Shown: positions 3,817 to 6,062 of the stretch, piece by piece
Layout of the letters: the number at the start of each line of letters is the position of its first letter
How positions within the stretch are numbered: the stretch's first letter is position 1
Assembly: GCA_013695505.1 (NCBI GenBank)
Contig: JACDAH010000491.1
Coordinates: 1-6,062 of the forward strand
Origin: Chloroflexota bacterium
GTDB taxonomy: Bacteria > Chloroflexota > Limnocylindria > Limnocylindrales > CSP1-4
Direction: 5' to 3'
Length of the DNA stretch: 6,062 bases
The notes under the pieces: model-generated
The model's input: the letters and a program-made list of their open reading frames with translations, nothing else
Database searches by the model: none
What the model was told of the DNA's origin: nothing
Program-made: the position numbers and the translations under genes

Positions 3817-6062
3817 ATGGCGATGCCTTTCGTCGGCCGCGACGCCGAGCTCGCGACGGTGGTGGACCTCGTCCGTCGCGGTCACGACGGGCATGCGCCA
3901 GCGGTCGCAATCGTGAGCGCGGAGCCGGGTCGCGGCAAGACGCGGCTCCTGGCCGAGACGATCGCCCTCCTGCCCGACGTCCGGAACATCCGTCTCGCCG
4001 GGTTCGAGCCGATGGAGCCGATCGCCCTCGGCGCCGCCGGAGAGTTGCTGCGCGTCCTGTCCGCAGTCCCGGTGGATGGACCGATTCTCACAGCGCTCGT
4101 TCACGGCGGGTCGACCGACGTGCAGGCCGAGCCGTTGCGCGTCTTCGAGGCGGCCCATCGGGCGCTCACTCGACTCGGGCCGCTCCGGCTCACGATCGAC
4201 GACCTCCAATGGGTGGACCGATCGTCCCTCGCGTTGATCGATTACCTGATTCGCGCCGCGGAGAGCCGTCACCAGCGACTCACCGTCCTCGTCGCGGGTC
4301 GACCCTCGGCGGCGCTGACCGCGTTCAGGAATCGGATCGAGAATGAGCTGCCGACCGAGCGTCGGGGTTTCCTGGAGCTCGGACCCCTGAACCAGGCGGC
4401 TGGATCGACGCTCGCCCTCGCAATCGACCCGCGCCTGACCGGCGTCGCGGCCGCTGACTTATGGAGGCGAGCGACCGGATCTCCCTTCTGGCTTGAGCTT
4501 CTCGCTCGCAATGCCGCCGGCGGCGATCCATCGACGGCGATCGGCGAGCGATTACGAGGTCTGAGCCGCGGCGCCGCCAAGCTTCTCGCGGTCCTGTCCG
4601 TCACCGGTCGTCCGATCAACGTCGAGGATCTCGGCGACCTGCTCGCCTGGCCCGGGCCGCGGGTCGACGGCGCTGCACACGAGCTCGTGACCATTGGCCT
4701 GGCGGTGGAGGCGGTCGGTGGCCTGCGACCGGTCCATGACCTGATTCGCGAAGCGGCGCTGAACGAGCTACCGAAAGCGGAGCGTCGTCGACTCGAGGGG
4801 CGATTGGCCGAATCGATCGAGCGAGACGCCGAGGACGACGTTCTCCAGCTCCGAGAGGCGCTCGTCCACCGGCACGCGTCCGGGCGACCCTCGCTCGCGC
4901 TCGCCGAACGCCTTGTCAGCGCCCGCCAGAGTCGCCTTCTGAGCGTTGAGGACCTCCAGTTCCTGGCAAACCTGAGCGACGAGATGGAGCCCGGACCAGA
5001 GGAGCAGGTCGGCCTCGATCAGAGCCTGGCGATCCTGGCCGCCCATGCGGGCGCGCTGTCCCTGGCGATCGGGCGCTGGACCCGCGTGGCGTCGCATGCA
5101 CCGGACCCGATGACGCGTCAGGACGCCCGGGTTGGGGCGGCTCGGGCCTCATATCTGGCCGGCCTGAGCGAGGCCGCCCATGTCTGGCTCGATTGTGCGC
5201 AGGAGGGCCCGATGAGCCCCGATTTGTCGATCCGGATCGATGCCATCCGGGCCGACACGTTGCTGTGGCTCGACCACGAGTCGCTCGAGGGCAGCCGGGT
5301 TGCGGACCGGGCCGTCGAGAGCGCGGAGCGCCTCATCTCGTCAGCCGGCGGCCTCGCGGAGGTCCCGATCGAGACTCGTCGGGCCTATCTGTCGGCGCTC
5401 GAGGCGGCAGGCGATGGTGCCCTCCAGCTGGGGCGCGCCGACGAGATCGTCCGCCTCGCCGAGGCGACCGTCCGCGTGGCCGGCCAGATCGACGACGTCG
5501 CTGCGATTGCGGCCTTGAATCGAGCGGCGTTCGCGAACCGACCCCTGGGTCGCACGGTCGAGGCCGCGCGATTGAGTCGCCGTGCCTGGGACGAGTCCCG
5601 GCGACTGATCTTGCCGTCCGCGATGGTCGATGCCGGACACTCGCTGTCGCGGAGCCTGCGCGATCTCGGCCGGGTCGAGGAGGCCCATCGGATCGCCGTC
5701 GAAACAGTCGAGATCGAGTCCCGCCTCCAGAATCCGTCGCGCCGTTGGGGGAATGCCCTCAACGTCCTTCACGCGATCGAGCTCTGCCTCCAGGATCCGA
5801 TTGCGGGCCTGAATCGGATTCGCGAGGACGTTCGTCTCGAGCGGGACCCGCACTATCGGATGGCGGTCCATCAGGACATCGCGACGTGGCTCGCCCGGAC
5901 GGCCGGCCCGCAGGCTGTCGCGGAGATCGTGGTCGAGCTCGACGCGGCCCAGGCCGATTCCCTGCTGGCTCGCTGTCCCCGTTGCGCGATCGAGCTCACG
6001 CTCACCGAGGTGGCCCTGCTCGCCCGGGTTGGTCACGTCGACCGGGCCGCTGAGCTCTTGAC
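3817..6062 (+). CDS. Large P-loop ATPase with TPR-like repeats, MalT/LAL-type (3' truncated)
   Basis: The frame is open for 748 codons and leaves the window without a stop. The N-terminus 'MPFVGRDAEL' is the usual opening of STAND/AAA ATPases of the LAL (large LuxR-type regulator) and related adenylate-cyclase-linked families. Walker A is 'AEPGRGKT' (35-42), with K41 and T42 present but Ala where the first Gly is expected. Walker B is 'LTIDDLQWVD' (125-134), the family's typical block. 'VLVAGRP' (157-163), 'LELGPL' and 'ATGSPFWLELLAR' (219-231) follow, then a winged-helix-like segment (about 245-315, ending 'VHDLIREAAL'). Beyond ~340 the sequence is Ala/Leu/Arg-rich paired helices, TPR-like. 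Such proteins are cytosolic signal-sensing NTPases, often ending in a LuxR HTH that binds DNA; that end is not visible, so regulator function is inferred. ATG 3817 has AGGA 5 bases upstream; ATG 3823 is also possible. C720 and C723 form a CPRC pair near the window end. Confidence 0.88.
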   Translation, partial: MAMPFVGRDAELATVVDLVRRGHDGHAPAVAIVSAEPGRGKTRLLAETIALLPDVRNIRLAGFEPMEPIALGAAGELLRVLSAVPVDGPILTALVHGGSTDVQAEPLRVFEAAHRALTRLGPLRLTIDDLQWVDRSSLALIDYLIRAAESRHQRLTVLVAGRPSAALTAFRNRIENELPTERRGFLELGPLNQAAGSTLALAIDPRLTGVAAADLWRRATGSPFWLELLARNAAGGDPSTAIGERLRGLSRGAAKLLAVLSVTGRPINVEDLGDLLAWPGPRVDGAAHELVTIGLAVEAVGGLRPVHDLIREAALNELPKAERRRLEGRLAESIERDAEDDVLQLREALVHRHASGRPSLALAERLVSARQSRLLSVEDLQFLANLSDEMEPGPEEQVGLDQSLAILAAHAGALSLAIGRWTRVASHAPDPMTRQDARVGAARASYLAGLSEAAHVWLDCAQEGPMSPDLSIRIDAIRADTLLWLDHESLEGSRVADRAVESAERLISSAGGLAEVPIETRRAYLSALEAAGDGALQLGRADEIVRLAEATVRVAGQIDDVAAIAALNRAAFANRPLGRTVEAARLSRRAWDESRRLILPSAMVDAGHSLSRSLRDLGRVEEAHRIAVETVEIESRLQNPSRRWGNALNVLHAIELCLQDPIAGLNRIREDVRLERDPHYRMAVHQDIATWLARTAGPQAVAEIVVELDAAQADSLLARCPRCAIELTLTEVALLARVGHVDRAAELL

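Noticed and set aside
5193..6053. A 286-codon plus-strand frame and a 231-codon minus-strand frame (5341-6036) within the large ATPase gene.
   Set aside because: Both overlap the continuous ATPase/TPR frame, and neither contains a recognisable motif.
1..6062. Search for CRISPR arrays, tRNA/rRNA genes, IS elements or a defence-type island.
   Set aside because: No regularly spaced direct repeats, no cloverleaf-like or rRNA sequence, no transposase motifs and no terminal inverted repeats were seen.

Overview
The window is a GC-rich (roughly two thirds G+C by eye), gene-dense bacterial chromosome segment with two parts. The left half (1-3216) is a tightly packed plus-strand haem-biosynthesis operon: the 3' half of hemB, then hemQ/chdC, hemE and hemH/cpfC. 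The right half (3263-6062) holds a small minus-strand NIPSNAP-family gene that converges on hemH. Beyond a 215-bp intergenic region lies the first ~748 codons of a large plus-strand ATPase/TPR protein that runs off the window end.

Haem operon. HemB makes porphobilinogen and HemE decarboxylates uroporphyrinogen III to coproporphyrinogen III. A HemQ-type coproheme decarboxylase next to a soluble Bacillus-type ferrochelatase indicates the coproporphyrin-dependent route: iron goes into coproporphyrin III (CpfC), and coproheme is then decarboxylated to haem b (ChdC/HemQ). The coproporphyrinogen oxidase step (cgoX/hemY) and hemA/L/C/D are not in view, so they must lie upstream or elsewhere. Coupling is tight: hemB and hemQ overlap by ATGA, and hemE and hemH overlap by GTGA. 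The only gap, 91 bp between hemQ and hemE, contains a hairpin and a 32-codon reading frame that itself overlaps both neighbours by 4 bases.

Right half. The NIPSNAP protein is a small dimeric alpha/beta-barrel protein of unknown substrate. The large protein has an N-terminal P-loop NTPase of the MalT/LAL type (Walker A with an unusual first residue, Walker B intact), a winged-helix-like segment and a long helical TPR-like region. Its C-terminal output domain, often a LuxR-type HTH, is outside the window.

Organism. High GC, use of the coproporphyrin pathway, a ferrochelatase without the C-terminal Cys cluster common in Actinobacteria, and a HemQ with an '[10 protein letters not shown]' haem-ligand segment fit an environmental Chloroflexota-like or other high-GC Gram-positive-type (monoderm) lineage. 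This is an inference from protein style only. I saw no tRNA, rRNA, CRISPR array, IS element or obvious foreign island. I did not find a clearly new biological system here; the most curious points are the coupled mini-ORF/hairpin between hemQ and hemE and some altered family signature residues.
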